The position numbers were made by a program, and so were the translations under genes. This document shows positions 1 to 6,840 of a DNA stretch of 8,907 bases, piece by piece (within the stretch, counting starts at the first letter, position 1; the number at the start of each line of letters is the position of its first letter). This stretch comes from Candidatus Firestoneibacteriota bacterium. Its GTDB lineage: Bacteria; Oederibacteriota; JAAXVQ01. The notes under the pieces were generated by a model that was not told the origin of the DNA, did no database searches, and was given only the letters and a program-made list of their open reading frames with translations. The DNA lies in NCBI GenBank assembly GCA_013335425.1, contig JAAXVQ010000061.1, positions 1 to 8,907 on the forward strand. The letters run 5' to 3'.

Positions 1-28
1 GTTGGTACCGGCGTTCATCTAGGGCTTT

Positions 29-316
29 TTGGTTTACGCCCTTTGGCTGGGTCCGGGAGCCTGGCTGGCCAAAATGATTTTTACCCATCTTTCCGTCCGA
101 ATGTTGGCGGGCTTGGAGCTTGCGTTCTGGGCGTTGCCGGCCGTGGGTTTCGGCGTGGTTTTGGAAATGTTCACCCGTGAACGTTTTTCGGTGTGGGTCG
201 TGATTCTTTTTGCCGCCACTTGGCTGCTGCTCGCGTTGGCGCCCCAAGCGTGGTGGCTTTGGCCGCTGCTGGCGCTGACCGGCGGCGCGGTTATCGCTTG
301 GAGGAAAAAAGCCTAA
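29..316 (+). CDS. C-terminal part of mannose-family PTS permease subunit EIIC, frame broken by a TAG
   Basis: This is the last ~95 residues of an EIIC subunit of the mannose/fructose/sorbose PTS family, an inner-membrane part of the sugar channel. The protein is very hydrophobic, with at least two membrane segments, and contains the family-like stretch GLELAFWALPAVGFGVVLEM before a basic end (WRKKA). By recall it lines up without gaps with the end of E. coli ManY, which is about 266 residues, so roughly two thirds of the gene is outside the window or upstream of the stop. The frame is open again upstream of the TAG at 20-22 (LVPAFI), and that short piece also fits the alignment. The gene therefore looks interrupted, or carries a sequencing error. 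The listed TTG start at 29 is only the first possible start after the stop and has no convincing ribosome binding site. The gene ends in a TAATG overlap with EIID. Family assignment is fairly sure; whether the product is functional is not. Confidence 0.65.
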   Translation: MVYALWLGPGAWLAKMIFTHLSVRMLAGLELAFWALPAVGFGVVLEMFTRERFSVWVVILFAATWLLLALAPQAWWLWPLLALTGGAVIAWRKKA

Positions 317-1116
317 TGCTTCCCAGGCGGTTGTCCCTCAATCGGTGGACACTTTGGCGGATGGCGGGGCGTTCATTTTTCATACAGGCAGGCTGGAATT
401 TTCAGAAAATGCAGAATTTGGGTTTTGCCTATGCGCTTACCCCCGTGCTTCGCAGCCTGTACCCGTCGCGCTTAACCCGGGCCAAGGCGGTGAAGCGGCA
501 CTTGGAGTTCTTCGTGTCGCACCCGTACTGTGCGGCGGTGATTCTGGGCGTGGTGGCGCGTTTGGAGGAACAGTCTGTGGAAACCGGCGCCCTCAATTCC
601 ACGGAGGTCAACCGCCTCAAGGTAGGGATGATGGGCCCCTTGGCCGCGCTGGGGGATACTTTATTTTGGGCCACTTTAAAACCGCTTTTGGCGTTTTTAG
701 GCAGCGTTTGGATCTTGCTGGCCTGGGCCCGCGGCAGCGAATGGATTTGGCTGGGGCCCGTGCTCTTTTTATCGATTTTTTCACTGTTGCACTTGAGTGT
801 GCGTTTGGGGGGGCTCTGGTTCGGATATTTCCGCGGACTTGAAATTATTCAGGATTTGCGTCGCCTCAATCCACAGCGCTTGGCGCAGCAATTGGGCTTG
901 TTCACCGCCTTGGCGGCGGGGATCTCGGCCGCGATGCTTTTTCATCAGCGCGTCGGAGGGGGCGCGGCTATCGGCGGGGCGGGGAATTCGGCGCTTTTAG
1001 CCGCGATTGCGACTTTGGTGGCCCTGGGACTGCGCCGCGGGATTTCGGTAAACCGTATCGTGTATTTGTTGGCCACGGTGGCCGTGTTGGCCGCGTATCT
1101 ATTCAAACTGGGATGA
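316..1116 (+). CDS. PTS mannose/fructose/sorbose family EIID component
   Basis: EIID pairs with EIIC to form the membrane channel of mannose-family PTS permeases. The 266-residue product is of normal length for the family. Hallmarks are the N-terminal amphipathic block with FIQAGWNFQKMQNLGFAYAL (residues 22-41), KRHLEFFVSHPY (60-71) with ILGVVARLEEQ just after, and the KVGMMGPLAALGDTLFWATL block (102-121). Hydrophobic segments follow, the last two near residues 225-240 and 248-264. An upstream in-frame ATG at 193 would give a longer protein, but its extra 41 residues lie wholly inside the EIIC frame and do not look like EIID. The ATG at 316 overlaps the EIIC stop (TAATG) and has GGAGG at 300-304, so I chose it. 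Substrate specificity cannot be read from sequence. EIIA and EIIB are not in the window, and a mainly regulatory PTS is possible. Confidence 0.93.
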   Translation: MLPRRLSLNRWTLWRMAGRSFFIQAGWNFQKMQNLGFAYALTPVLRSLYPSRLTRAKAVKRHLEFFVSHPYCAAVILGVVARLEEQSVETGALNSTEVNRLKVGMMGPLAALGDTLFWATLKPLLAFLGSVWILLAWARGSEWIWLGPVLFLSIFSLLHLSVRLGGLWFGYFRGLEIIQDLRRLNPQRLAQQLGLFTALAAGISAAMLFHQRVGGGAAIGGAGNSALLAAIATLVALGLRRGISVNRIVYLLATVAVLAAYLFKLG

Positions 1117-1123
1117 GGGGATC

Positions 1124-1393
1124 ATGCAGGAACGCGAAGTTGTGATTGAAAACAAGCTGGGAATGCATTTGCGGGCGGCGGCCGTTTTTATCGAGACCGC
1201 CAATAAATTTCGTTGTCAGGTGCACGTGCGCAAAAACGCCCAGGCCATCAACGCCAAATCCATCATGGGTTTGATGACCTTGGGCGCGACCTATGGATCC
1301 AGCATCACCGTGATCGCCGACGGTGAAAATGAAGCTGAAGCGTTGGACGCGCTGGAGGCGTTGGTAAAGAACCGTTTTGGGGAAAAAGAATAG
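1124..1393 (+). CDS. ptsH: Phosphocarrier protein HPr
   Basis: HPr is the small cytoplasmic carrier that takes phosphate from Enzyme I and passes it to EIIA domains. At 89 residues it has the usual length. The phosphorylated histidine is His15 in NKLGMHLRAAA, with the conserved Arg17. The regulatory serine is Ser46 in AKSIMGLMTLGA, the site used by HPr kinase/phosphorylase in organisms that have it; this suggests, but does not show, that hprK exists elsewhere in the genome. The usual H-A-R-P-A active site reads H-L-R-A-A here, so Pro18 is replaced by Ala and residue 16 by Leu. The Ala at 18 is, as I recall, common in Deltaproteobacteria-type HPr; the Leu at 16 is less usual. The gene starts 7 bp after the EIID stop, with a GAGGGG ribosome binding site (1115-1120) that overlaps that stop. 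Confidence 0.95.
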   Translation: MQEREVVIENKLGMHLRAAAVFIETANKFRCQVHVRKNAQAINAKSIMGLMTLGATYGSSITVIADGENEAEALDALEALVKNRFGEKE

Positions 1394-1406
1394 AACTGAA
1401 AATCGG

Positions 1407-1423
1407 GGCCGGGAGACCGGGCC
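1407..1423 (+). other. GC-rich hairpin between ptsH and ptsI
   Basis: In the 60-bp gap between HPr and Enzyme I, GGCCGG (1407-1412) can pair with CCGG-G-CC (1417-1423, G1421 bulged) around a GAGA loop of the stable GNRA type. No T-run follows, so it is unlikely to terminate transcription. It could act as an mRNA stability or processing element that sets the HPr:Enzyme I ratio, but that is inference. It could also be chance in GC-rich DNA. Confidence 0.3.
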
Positions 1424-1453
1424 GGGTTTAACCACTTAAGGAGAAATTTCCGG

Positions 1454-3190
1454 ATGCATCGAGGACTGCCCGCCGCGCCAGGGATAGCCATCGGCAAAGT
1501 TTTCCTGCTGGGCCAAACCGGCGAGCACGTTCACCGCCTCAAGATCGCGGAGACCTTGCTGGATAAGGAAATGACCCGGTTGGATTTCGCGGCGGCGGCG
1601 ACTTCGCAGGAAATCGAGATCATCAAGCAGAAAGTCGCCAAGGAAGTCGGACAAAAAGAAGCGGCGATTTTCAACGCGTACCTGCACATCCTGGAAGATC
1701 CGCTTTTGATACAGGCCACCAAGGACATGGTCAAAAGAGAACTTTGCAATACCGAGTTCGCCTTGCAGGAAACTACCGCACAACTTGTCCGTCAGTTCGG
1801 TGAATCCACCGATGAATATTTGCGGGAGCGCGTGGCGGACATTACGGATGTCACTTCCCGCCTGATGCGCCATTTGACCGGGCAGCCGGCGGGTCCGCTT
1901 TCGGAAATCCGCGAGGAAGTGGTGGTGGTGGCCCACGATCTGACGCCTTCGCAAACCGCGTCCATGCCCCGCAACAAGATCAGCGGGTTTGCCACCGATA
2001 TCGGCGGGCGCACGTCGCATGTGGCCATTATGGCCCGTTCGCTTGAGATTCCGGCCGTGGTCGGCCTGCAGGACATTACCCGGCAAGTGGTCAACGGGGA
2101 TCTGCTGGTGATTGACGGCAGTACCGGGGAGGTGGTGGTTAATCCCGACGCCAAGACCTTGGCCCATTACCGCCAGACCCAGCAAAAATACGCGGCGGCC
2201 AGCCGGAAGCTGAAGAAAATGAAGGGTGTGACGGCGGTCACGCGCGACGGCTACCGTCTTACGGTCGCGGCCAATCTGGAGTTGCCCGAGGAAATGGCCA
2301 ACGCGCAGAAGCATGGTGCCGAAGGCGTGGGCCTGTTTCGGACTGAATTTTTATATTTAAACCAGCGGGTATTGCCTTCCGAGGACGAACAATTCGAGGC
2401 CTACCGCCAGGTTGCGCAACAGAGCCTGCCCTATGCGGCGATTATCCGCACCCTGGATATCGGGGGAGACAAGTTTTTTTCCCCTCTCAACACGGCCAAG
2501 GAGATGAACCCGTTTTTGGGCCTGCGGGCCATCCGGCTCTGCCTGTGCCACGTGGACCTTTTTAAAGTGCAATTGCGCGCCATTTTGCGCGCTTCGCATT
2601 TCGGCAAGATAAAGATCATGTTTCCCATGATCTCGGGGATCGAAGAGTTGCGCCGCGCCAAGGCCGTGTTGGCGGAGGCGCGGCAGGAGCTGCTGGATCG
2701 AAAAATCCCCTTCGACCGGAACCTGGAGGTCGGTCTTATGATCGAGGTGCCGTCCGCGGCTTTGACCGCCGACGTCTTGGCGCGCGAGGCGGACTTTTTT
2801 TCCATCGGCACCAATGATTTGATCCAGTACACCTTGGCTGCGGACCGCGTCAATGAGCACGTGGCCTATTTGTATAATCCGCTGCACCCGGCGATTCTGC
2901 GCTTGATCCGGGGCGTGGTGGAAGCTGCGCATAATGAGCGCATCTGGGTGGGTATGTGCGGGGAATCGGCTTCGGATCCCATGCTTACGCCGCTGCTGGT
3001 GGGGTTGGGTCTGGATGAGTTTTCCACGGTTCCGGCCAGCGTTCCTCAATTGAAGCACTGTATTCGCAGTTTGAATTTTTCCGAGTGCAAGTCCATGGCC
3101 GAGAACGTGATGAAGTGCGCCACCACCGAGGAGGTGGAGGCGACTATGGAAAAATTTGGAGGGAAAGTATGCCTCGAAACACCCGTATAA
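1454..3190 (+). CDS. ptsI: PTS Enzyme I (phosphoenolpyruvate-protein phosphotransferase)
   Basis: Enzyme I takes phosphate from phosphoenolpyruvate onto a histidine and passes it to HPr, the first step of the cytoplasmic PTS relay. The 578-residue product is full length (E. coli has 575) and its key residues sit at almost the same numbers. The N-terminal swivelling domain carries the phospho-histidine His189 in GGRTSHVAIMARSLEIPAVVG. The C-terminal PEP-binding barrel has GVGLFRTEF (Arg296), RTLDIGGDK (Arg332), the EVPSAA segment near 431, GTNDLIQYTLAADR (452-465), and the catalytic cysteine Cys502 in GMCGE. It has no GAF domain, so it is the sugar-type Enzyme I and not the nitrogen-type PtsP. 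The start is supported by AAGGAG at 1438-1443, ten bases before the ATG. Its last 22 bases overlap the start of galU, which suggests coupled translation. Confidence 0.97.
   Translation: MHRGLPAAPGIAIGKVFLLGQTGEHVHRLKIAETLLDKEMTRLDFAAAATSQEIEIIKQKVAKEVGQKEAAIFNAYLHILEDPLLIQATKDMVKRELCNTEFALQETTAQLVRQFGESTDEYLRERVADITDVTSRLMRHLTGQPAGPLSEIREEVVVVAHDLTPSQTASMPRNKISGFATDIGGRTSHVAIMARSLEIPAVVGLQDITRQVVNGDLLVIDGSTGEVVVNPDAKTLAHYRQTQQKYAAASRKLKKMKGVTAVTRDGYRLTVAANLELPEEMANAQKHGAEGVGLFRTEFLYLNQRVLPSEDEQFEAYRQVAQQSLPYAAIIRTLDIGGDKFFSPLNTAKEMNPFLGLRAIRLCLCHVDLFKVQLRAILRASHFGKIKIMFPMISGIEELRRAKAVLAEARQELLDRKIPFDRNLEVGLMIEVPSAALTADVLAREADFFSIGTNDLIQYTLAADRVNEHVAYLYNPLHPAILRLIRGVVEAAHNERIWVGMCGESASDPMLTPLLVGLGLDEFSTVPASVPQLKHCIRSLNFSECKSMAENVMKCATTEEVEATMEKFGGKVCLETPV
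3158..3163 (+). promoter_or_regulatory. Ribosome binding site that fixes the galU start
   Basis: GGAGGG lies inside the end of ptsI, five bases before the ATG at 3169. It supports that start over a longer in-frame one at 3085 and a shorter GTG at 3211, neither of which has a well-placed Shine-Dalgarno sequence. Confidence 0.8.
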
Positions 3191-4083
3191 AACCGCTCCG
3201 CTCCCGGGGAGTGCGCGTCACCAAAGCCGTGATTCCGGCCGCCGGTTTGGGAACACGCTTTTTACCGGCCACCAAGGCCCAACCCAAGGAAATGCTCCCG
3301 GTATATGACAAACCGGCCATTCAGTATGTGGTGGAAGAAGCCGTGGCTGCCGGCATCCGGGACATCCTCATCATCACCGGGCGCGGCAAACAATCGATAG
3401 AAAACCATTTCGACCGTTCCTGGGAGCTGGAGGAGAACTTAAGGGCACACGGAAAATCACGTGACCTTAAGATCGTTCGGGAAATTTCTTCCTTGGTGAA
3501 CATGTACTTCGTCCGGCAGAAAGAAGCCTTGGGATTGGGTCATGCCGTACTCTGCGCCAAGAGTTTCGTGGGTTCGGAACCTTTTGCGGTTTTCTTGGGC
3601 GACGACATCATGGACTCCCGTCCTCCGGCCATTTCCCAACTGCTGGATGTGTGGGACGCACACCAAGGGCCGGTGCTGGGCGTGATGGAAGTGCCGCGGG
3701 AATTGACGCGCGCTTACGGCATTATCCGGCCCAAGGAAATGGGGGAAGGGCTTTTTCGGGTGGAAGACCTGGTGGAAAAACCCGAACCGGACAAAGCGCC
3801 CTCGCAATTGGGCATCGTGGGACGCTACATCCTGACCCCGGATCTGTTCGAAATTTTGGAAAAAACCCGTGCCGGTCGCGGCGGCGAGATTCAATTGACG
3901 GATGCGCTGCGGATTTTAAAGCGGCGCCGTCCGATTTATGCGTGCGCCCTCAAGGGACACCGTCACGACATCGGCAACAAGGTGGAGTTCGTCAAGGCGA
4001 CGCTGGCCTATGCGCTCAAGGATCCCGAGGCACGCGCCTCGATTTTGGCCTATGCGCGGGAATTGGTGGCGGAGCAAGATTAG
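3169..4083 (+). CDS. galU: UTP-glucose-1-phosphate uridylyltransferase
   Basis: GalU joins UTP and glucose-1-phosphate to make UDP-glucose, the glucosyl donor for envelope polysaccharides, glycolipids and other sugar nucleotides. The 304-residue product matches the family length. It shows the nucleotide-binding signature AAGLGTRFLPATKAQPKEML (residues 24-43), KPAIQYVVEEAVAAGI (48-63), the metal-binding region GDD (144-146), VEKP (202-205), GEIQLTDA (239-246) and a closing HDIGNK (266-271). The first ~17 residues are a basic extension before the usual KAVIPAAG strand. An in-frame start at 3085 would add 28 residues that are just the ptsI coding sequence read in another frame, so I reject it. 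The gene overlaps ptsI by 22 bp and is followed after 9 bp by a glycosyltransferase gene, which fits supply of activated sugar for surface polymers. Confidence 0.96.
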   Translation: MPRNTRIKPLRSRGVRVTKAVIPAAGLGTRFLPATKAQPKEMLPVYDKPAIQYVVEEAVAAGIRDILIITGRGKQSIENHFDRSWELEENLRAHGKSRDLKIVREISSLVNMYFVRQKEALGLGHAVLCAKSFVGSEPFAVFLGDDIMDSRPPAISQLLDVWDAHQGPVLGVMEVPRELTRAYGIIRPKEMGEGLFRVEDLVEKPEPDKAPSQLGIVGRYILTPDLFEILEKTRAGRGGEIQLTDALRILKRRRPIYACALKGHRHDIGNKVEFVKATLAYALKDPEARASILAYARELVAEQD

Positions 4084-4092
4084 GCGGCGGTC

Positions 4093-4731
4093 ATGGCCTG
4101 CCAGGTGATTTATACGCTCAACGCCTTGACTTTGCTCAAGGCCCATGACGATCCGGCGTATGCGGCCTTGTTGGGGCGGGCGGATTTGTCCGTAGTCGAC
4201 GGCGTGGGTTGCGCCTGGGCCTTGAAGCGTTGGACTGGAAAACGCGTGGCGCGGGTAACGGGTTTGGAATTGATCGACGCCTTATGCGCGCAATGCGCGC
4301 AAGCGGGCCTCGGCGTGTTTTTGCTCGGCGCGCGCCCCGGCGTGGCCGAACGCGCCGCCGGGCATCTGTGCCGTAAATTTCCAGGCCTGCGCGTGGCTGG
4401 GGTTTTGGACGGTATTTGGCCCGTGGCGCAGGAAGCGCAGGCGGTGGCCCAAGTGAATGCTTCCGGAGCCGGGCTTTTGTTGGTGGCCCTGGGGCAGCCG
4501 CGCCAGGAAGAATTTTTAGATCGGCAGCGCGAAAACCTGCAGGTGCGCATGGGGTTGGGGGTGGGCGGTTGTTTCGACGTGCTCTCCGGGGATTTGAACC
4601 CTGCGCCTGCCTGGGTGCGGCGCGCAGGCTGGGAATGGCTTTTTCGCCTGTGGCAGGAGCCCTGGCGTTTTCGCCGGGTGCTTTCGTTGCCGCGATTCGT
4701 TTTCTGGGTGTTGTCTACCAAACACTTGTAA
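4093..4731 (+). CDS. WecG/TagA/CpsF family glycosyltransferase (GT26), short N-terminus
   Basis: Members of this family, such as WecG and TagA, move N-acetylmannosaminuronic acid or N-acetylmannosamine from a UDP sugar onto undecaprenyl-diphosphate-linked GlcNAc on the inner face of the membrane. The 212-residue protein has VIYTLNALTLLKA at the start, SVVDGVG with Asp36, TGLELIDAL, VFLLGARPGVAE, ALGQPRQEEF, GVGGCFDVLSGDLNPAPAWV, and the family C-terminal tail GWEWLFRLWQEPWRFRRVL, which is basic and aromatic and may help membrane docking. Thr8 and Asp36 are 28 residues apart, as are the catalytic-site Thr37 and Asp65 that I recall for Thermoanaerobacter TagA. About 29 N-terminal residues are therefore missing compared with that enzyme. 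The galU stop at 4081-4083 lies in the same frame, so no earlier start is possible. The exact donor and acceptor cannot be told from sequence. Confidence 0.9.
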   Translation: MACQVIYTLNALTLLKAHDDPAYAALLGRADLSVVDGVGCAWALKRWTGKRVARVTGLELIDALCAQCAQAGLGVFLLGARPGVAERAAGHLCRKFPGLRVAGVLDGIWPVAQEAQAVAQVNASGAGLLLVALGQPRQEEFLDRQRENLQVRMGLGVGGCFDVLSGDLNPAPAWVRRAGWEWLFRLWQEPWRFRRVLSLPRFVFWVLSTKHL

Positions 4732-4746
4732 AGGGGGACTCGGAAA

Positions 4747-6099
4747 GTGGCCTTGCTCAAGGTTCTGGTGTTTTCCGAAGACCGTGCCTTTAAAGATGCT
4801 TTGAAAGAAAGTTTGCCCCATGCGCGTTACGTCTGCGACGAGGTGCGGGACAAAATCGCGCTGCTGCACGCCCTCGGGAACTCGGCCTACCGGCTGGTGA
4901 TCCTGGATGCGCGCACGGTGGCCGGCGACATGGACGTGGTCTCGCTGCTGCGTGAACACGGAAACCATCATGTACTCTTCGTGGTGCCGGAAAACGCGCT
5001 TGCCAGCGCCGTGGAGGCCATCCGGCGCGGTGCGGATTTTTATTTGACCTGGCCCTGGCGGGCGGAAGTGTTCCGACAGGTGCTGGCCGAGTGGGAACGC
5101 GAGGTCTCCGCCGGCGAGGCGCGCTGGGAACCCGCGGATCTGCCGGTTTTAGGCGACGGAGCGGTGGTGGGCAATTCCGAGGCCCTGCGGAAGGTGTTTT
5201 ATCTGGCAGAGCGCGTGGCCCCCACGGATTCGGCGATCATGATCACAGGCGAGACCGGGGTGGGCAAGGAAATGGTGGCCCGCGCGATCCACCGGCTCTC
5301 ACCCCGTGCGGATAAGACGTTTGTGGCCGTTAATTGCGGCGCCATCCCCGAAACTCTGTTGGAATCCGAATTGTTCGGCTTCCGCAAAGGTGCGTTTACC
5401 GGGGCCGTGGCCGACCGCGCGGGTTTGTTCGAACAAGCCAACGGCGGCACTTTTTTCCTGGATGAAGTGGGGGAGCTTTCGCCGGCCATGCAGGTCAAGC
5501 TCCTGCGGGTGTTGGAGGATGGGCGCATCCGACGGCTGGGCGCTTCGGAAGATTTTCAAGTGGACGTGCGCGTGCTGGCCGCGACCAACCGCGACCTGCG
5601 CGAAGAAGTCAAGAGCGGGCGTTTTCGGGAAGACTTATACTACCGGCTCAATGTCATTGCCATCCACATTTCTCCCTTGCGGGAGCGTCGCGAGGACATC
5701 GCTCCCCTGCTGAAGTTTTTTCTGGCCAAGTACAATCAGCGCTTCAAGCAGAACGTCATTTCCATCAACCGCGACGCCCTTTTCATTTTAATGAACTACG
5801 ATTATCCGGGGAACGTACGCGAGTTGGAGAACATCGTGCAATATGCGGTGCTGCTCTCGGATCACAACATCATCAACAAGGTCTCCCTGCCGCCTCAAAT
5901 ATTCCAGCGGGTGCAACTGGCCATCGGGGGCCCCAAATCCGACCATGTGATTTCTTTGCAGAAAACCGAGGAAGAACAGATTAAAAACGCGCTGCTTAAA
6001 TACAACGGCAACCAAACCGAGGCCGCCAAGAGCTTGGGCATAAGCCGTTCCACGCTCTGGCGTAAGATCAAGACCTATCAATTGGAAAATTTTAAATAG
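4747..6099 (+). CDS. Sigma-54-dependent transcriptional activator (NtrC type) with degenerate receiver domain
   Basis: This 450-residue bacterial enhancer-binding protein would use ATP hydrolysis to open promoters held by sigma-54 RNA polymerase. Residues ~4-115 form a receiver-like domain. Asp54 sits in RLVILDAR, but the acidic pair reads Ser10-Glu11, the switch Thr position is Val80, and the conserved Lys is Trp102 (YLTWPW). Residues ~138-380 are the AAA+ domain: Walker A GETGVGKE (168-175), GAFTGA sigma-54 contact loop (215-220), Walker B TFFLDE (235-240), FREDLYYRLNV (293-303) with likely arginine fingers, and YPGNVREL (353-360). Residues ~420-443 are a Fis-type helix-turn-helix (NQTEAAKSLGISRSTLWRKI). 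The GTG start has AAGGGGGA at 4731-4738, eight bases upstream. It follows the glycosyltransferase by 15 bp, so it is probably co-transcribed. No partner histidine kinase is in the window, and it lacks the PRD domains of LevR-type PTS activators. Confidence 0.95.
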   Translation: MALLKVLVFSEDRAFKDALKESLPHARYVCDEVRDKIALLHALGNSAYRLVILDARTVAGDMDVVSLLREHGNHHVLFVVPENALASAVEAIRRGADFYLTWPWRAEVFRQVLAEWEREVSAGEARWEPADLPVLGDGAVVGNSEALRKVFYLAERVAPTDSAIMITGETGVGKEMVARAIHRLSPRADKTFVAVNCGAIPETLLESELFGFRKGAFTGAVADRAGLFEQANGGTFFLDEVGELSPAMQVKLLRVLEDGRIRRLGASEDFQVDVRVLAATNRDLREEVKSGRFREDLYYRLNVIAIHISPLRERREDIAPLLKFFLAKYNQRFKQNVISINRDALFILMNYDYPGNVRELENIVQYAVLLSDHNIINKVSLPPQIFQRVQLAIGGPKSDHVISLQKTEEEQIKNALLKYNGNQTEAAKSLGISRSTLWRKIKTYQLENFK

Positions 6100-6173
6100 T
6101 TTTTTCGGTCCGATGGTGGTGTTTTGGTTTCGTACTCCGGCCGCCTACCCCGGATGCGGGCGCATTTGCCCCC

Positions 6174-6208
6174 CTTTAAATTTCCTGAGCTAAAGCCTCT
6201 TTTTTTTT
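6174..6208 (+). terminator. Possible weak intrinsic terminator after the activator gene
   Basis: In the 177-bp gap 6100-6276, CTTTA (6174-6178) can pair with TAAAG (6191-6195). A run of nine T bases follows at 6200-6208. The stem is short, AT-rich and has a 12-base loop, so termination would be inefficient. A second small hairpin, ATGC-GGGC-GCAT (6154-6165), lies just upstream without its own T-run. I saw no clear promoter for the next gene in this gap, so some readthrough may supply its expression. Confidence 0.3.
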
Positions 6209-6276
6209 CCCAACTGGTGTCCAACTCCCTGTACGTGAAAAAATAAATCTCGAATGCGGAAAGGCGGTGTGACGGC

Positions 6277-6804
6277 ATGTTCAAAGTTATCGGCTTGATC
6301 CTGGCACTGGGGGTAGTCGGCATACTTGGTTTTGCAGCTGCCCAACCCGATACGTTTCGGATTGAACGCACAGTGAACATCAAAGCTGCACCTGAAAAGA
6401 TATTTACTTTCTTAGCGGATTTTCATCAGTGGGCGGGCTGGTCGCCTTTTGAAAAAATGGATTCGACCATGCAAAAAACCTTCAGCGGAGCGACTTCAGG
6501 CAAGGGTTCCGTGTATGCCTGGGCCGGCAAGGGCAAGTCCGGCACAGGACGCATGGAAATTACCGATTTTTCCGCGCCGAATCGGCTTGCGATCAACTTG
6601 GATTTTTATAAGCCCTTTGAAGCCCATAATGTCGCTGAATTTACCTTGGTGTCTAAAGGCGGGATGACCGAAGTCACATGGGCCATGTTTGGCCCAAGTT
6701 CTTTTACCATGAAAATATTGCATTTGTTTATGAACATGGACAAGATGGTGGGTAAGGATTTTTCGGCCGGGTTGGAAAATTTGAAAACCCTGGTTGAAAA
6801 GTAA
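6277..6804 (+). CDS. Membrane-anchored SRPBCC (START-like / polyketide cyclase-like) family protein
   Basis: The 175-residue protein has one N-terminal hydrophobic helix (about residues 3-22, VIGLILALGVVGILGFAAA), which could be a membrane anchor or an uncleaved signal. The rest is a single SRPBCC domain. It begins with FRIERTVNIKAAPEKIFTFL and ADFHQWAGWSPFEKMD, the classic first strand and helix of this fold, and continues with SGKGSVYAWAGKGKSGTGRMEI and MTEVTWAMFG. It ends in the long C-terminal helix MDKMVGKDFSAGLENLKTLVE that closes the ligand pocket. Such proteins bind hydrophobic ligands or are of unknown role; nothing here names the ligand. The ATG is preceded by GGAAAGG (6258-6264), rather far away. 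By hand count, 6301-6780 is about 49% GC, while sampled stretches of flanking genes reach 62-63%, so transfer or relaxed composition is possible. It stands alone between the activator and dnaK. Confidence 0.85.
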   Translation: MFKVIGLILALGVVGILGFAAAQPDTFRIERTVNIKAAPEKIFTFLADFHQWAGWSPFEKMDSTMQKTFSGATSGKGSVYAWAGKGKSGTGRMEITDFSAPNRLAINLDFYKPFEAHNVAEFTLVSKGGMTEVTWAMFGPSSFTMKILHLFMNMDKMVGKDFSAGLENLKTLVEK

Positions 6805-6821
6805 TCGGGGGTAGGGTGTTA

Positions 6822-6840
6822 CAGCCCCTGGGGTTGGCTG
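6822..6840 (+). terminator. Weak hairpin after the SRPBCC gene, possible terminator
   Basis: CAGCC (6822-6826) and GGCTG (6836-6840) can form a five-pair stem around a nine-base loop, 17 bases after the stop codon. No T-run follows, so this is not a standard intrinsic terminator. It may be only an mRNA 3' end structure. Confidence 0.2.

Noticed and set aside
20..22. TAG read as an amino acid (recoding) in EIIC
   Set aside because: Three other genes in the window end in TAG at the expected place, and no recoding signal was seen. A nonsense change or sequencing error is simpler.
193..315. Longer EIID reading frame starting at ATG 193
   Set aside because: The added residues lie within the EIIC frame and do not resemble EIID. 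The ATG at 316 has a ribosome binding site and a TAATG overlap.
1436..3058. Two long open frames on the minus strand opposite Enzyme I
   Set aside because: They are antisense shadows of a well-conserved gene in GC-rich DNA, with low-complexity H/R/Q/G-rich translations and no family resemblance.
6078..6383. Minus-strand frame covering the gap before the SRPBCC gene
   Set aside because: It overlaps the ends of two real genes, its product is basic and without motifs, and no ribosome binding site was seen.
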